A stretch of DNA of 64,000 nucleotides from Lingula anatina (Eukaryota > Brachiopoda > Lingulata > Lingulida > Lingulidae), in the NCBI RefSeq assembly GCF_001039355.2, contig NW_019775617.1, positions 196,724-260,723 of the forward strand. The letters are read 5' to 3'. Positions 63,166-64,000 of the stretch are shown piece by piece. Under the pieces are notes generated by a model. The model had not been told where the DNA came from and did not search any database. It was given only the letters and a program-made list of their open reading frames with translations. A program made the position numbers and the translations under genes. The stretch's first letter is position 1. Every line of letters starts with the position of its first letter.

Positions 63166-64000
63166 AAGACTTTGGACTTATTTATTTGTCCGAGATATAG
63201 ATCTAAGTATTTAGCTCCATTGAGCGCTTGTTGAACAGTGGACTAACAAATCTGGTAATTAAATGTGGCCCAGCCACTTGAATGCTTGTTGCGTAATCCC
63301 CTCGGGATTATTCAGCGTCTATTCAGGAATTAAGTGGAAAGCCTTTAAGTGGAAGCCATATTTAATCCGTGTAACTGTTAGTCTGCTGTTCTGAATGCGA
63401 TAATTGATACAACATTTTACATTTTATAAGCCTACAAAGTAATTTATAGCCTCTCTTTCGCTCTCTCCATCTTTCTGTGTGTGTATGTGTGTGTTAGTGT
63501 TACAAAATAAGACATGCATCATCAATTGTATTGCAACCTATACAGTATGCAAGACCGTGTACATGTTTAACATTGAATTCGCCATATAGCATATGTAATA
63601 AAGTGATAATCCTGTGGATAGTCCAGTGGAGGATACATAAAGTAGTTATCAACCCCTCCCCACCCCGCCCAATTTCCACTTTTAATAAATTAATTAATTT
63701 AAAGAGTACCACAATAAAATTGGACAGCACCAAGCAATTTTCATATCTTTTACTGCCTACAAATCAGTGTAAAATTTTCCTAGGCTACTGTTTTATTTTT
63801 GCTAAGCTCCTCCCGCCCCCCCCCCCCGGGCTCGGCCCCCCCTCGCCCCCCCCCCTGCCCCTAGCCAAAATATGTCCTACACCGTGGAACTGGACCATTT
63901 TACTTAACATCAAACGACACCCGGCCACTGCGCAGTTGTACTAAAATCGGGTTTTCATCTACACTCTTTTAACTCTGGTCTCAAGTGCCCGTCCATAGGG
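63166..64000. other. Window end, no gene
   Basis: No gene recognised. Contains a C-rich low-complexity tract at 63810-63860. Confidence 0.5.

Noticed and set aside
1-64000. tRNA, rRNA, CRISPR arrays and exogenous or endogenous viral genes
   Set aside because: No cloverleaf, rRNA-like or regularly spaced repeat array was recognised. The only reverse transcriptase pieces are non-LTR LINE type, not retroviral.

Overview
This is a eukaryotic (animal) nuclear window, not bacterial. It is AT-rich and full of simple repeats, non-LTR retrotransposon pieces and short inverted-repeat elements. Its genes have GT-AG introns and there are no operons. The genes fit an invertebrate metazoan; the sequence alone does not fix the phylum. 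Two N gaps (15623-16120, 50569-50645) and four single Ns (3835, 10102, 34737, 47861) mark a draft assembly.

Layout. (1) 1-6850, plus strand: the last three coding exons of elongin A. The terminal exon appears twice because a block of about 2.6 kb is repeated in tandem with a single N at the junction. (2) 6851-13.7 kb: no recognisable gene. (3) 13.8-14.4 kb, plus strand: an uninterrupted Ras-family GTPase with a Tyr where Ras has Gln61 and no CAAX box. (4) 17.4-53.6 kb, minus strand: a tandem array of one gene family, called A to E here from low to high coordinate. Four copies (A, B, D, E) have the same four-exon structure and encode about 590-611 residues: signal peptide, somatomedin-B-like Cys cluster, Cys-rich region with a CAxCHGVND motif, a CPPGYG-type module, then a short hydrophobic C-terminal tail. 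No seven-transmembrane segment was found. The layout looks like the ectodomain of SMB-bearing adhesion-type GPCRs set free as GPI-anchored or tail-anchored surface proteins; that is inference. Copy C has only exons 1-2. All five first exons share a TATA box 53-82 bp upstream of the ATG. (5) 53.7-64 kb: no recognised gene; an L2/CR1-like LINE relic, four copies of a Harbinger-like MITE, and other repeats.

The array is a record of recent duplication and exchange. B and C are near-identical in the first half of exon 1, yet C matches D in the second half. A and E, at opposite ends of the array, share a tract of about 230 bp that is far more alike than their flanks. Transposable elements account for much of the intron-length difference: a 2.04 kb TIR element with a 7-bp target duplication in A intron 1, a LINE in B intron 2, and a TA-flanked MITE 16 bp past the D stop codon. 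The main caution is assembly. Single Ns lie exactly at the ELOA and B/C duplication edges, so both duplications may be unmerged haplotypes.
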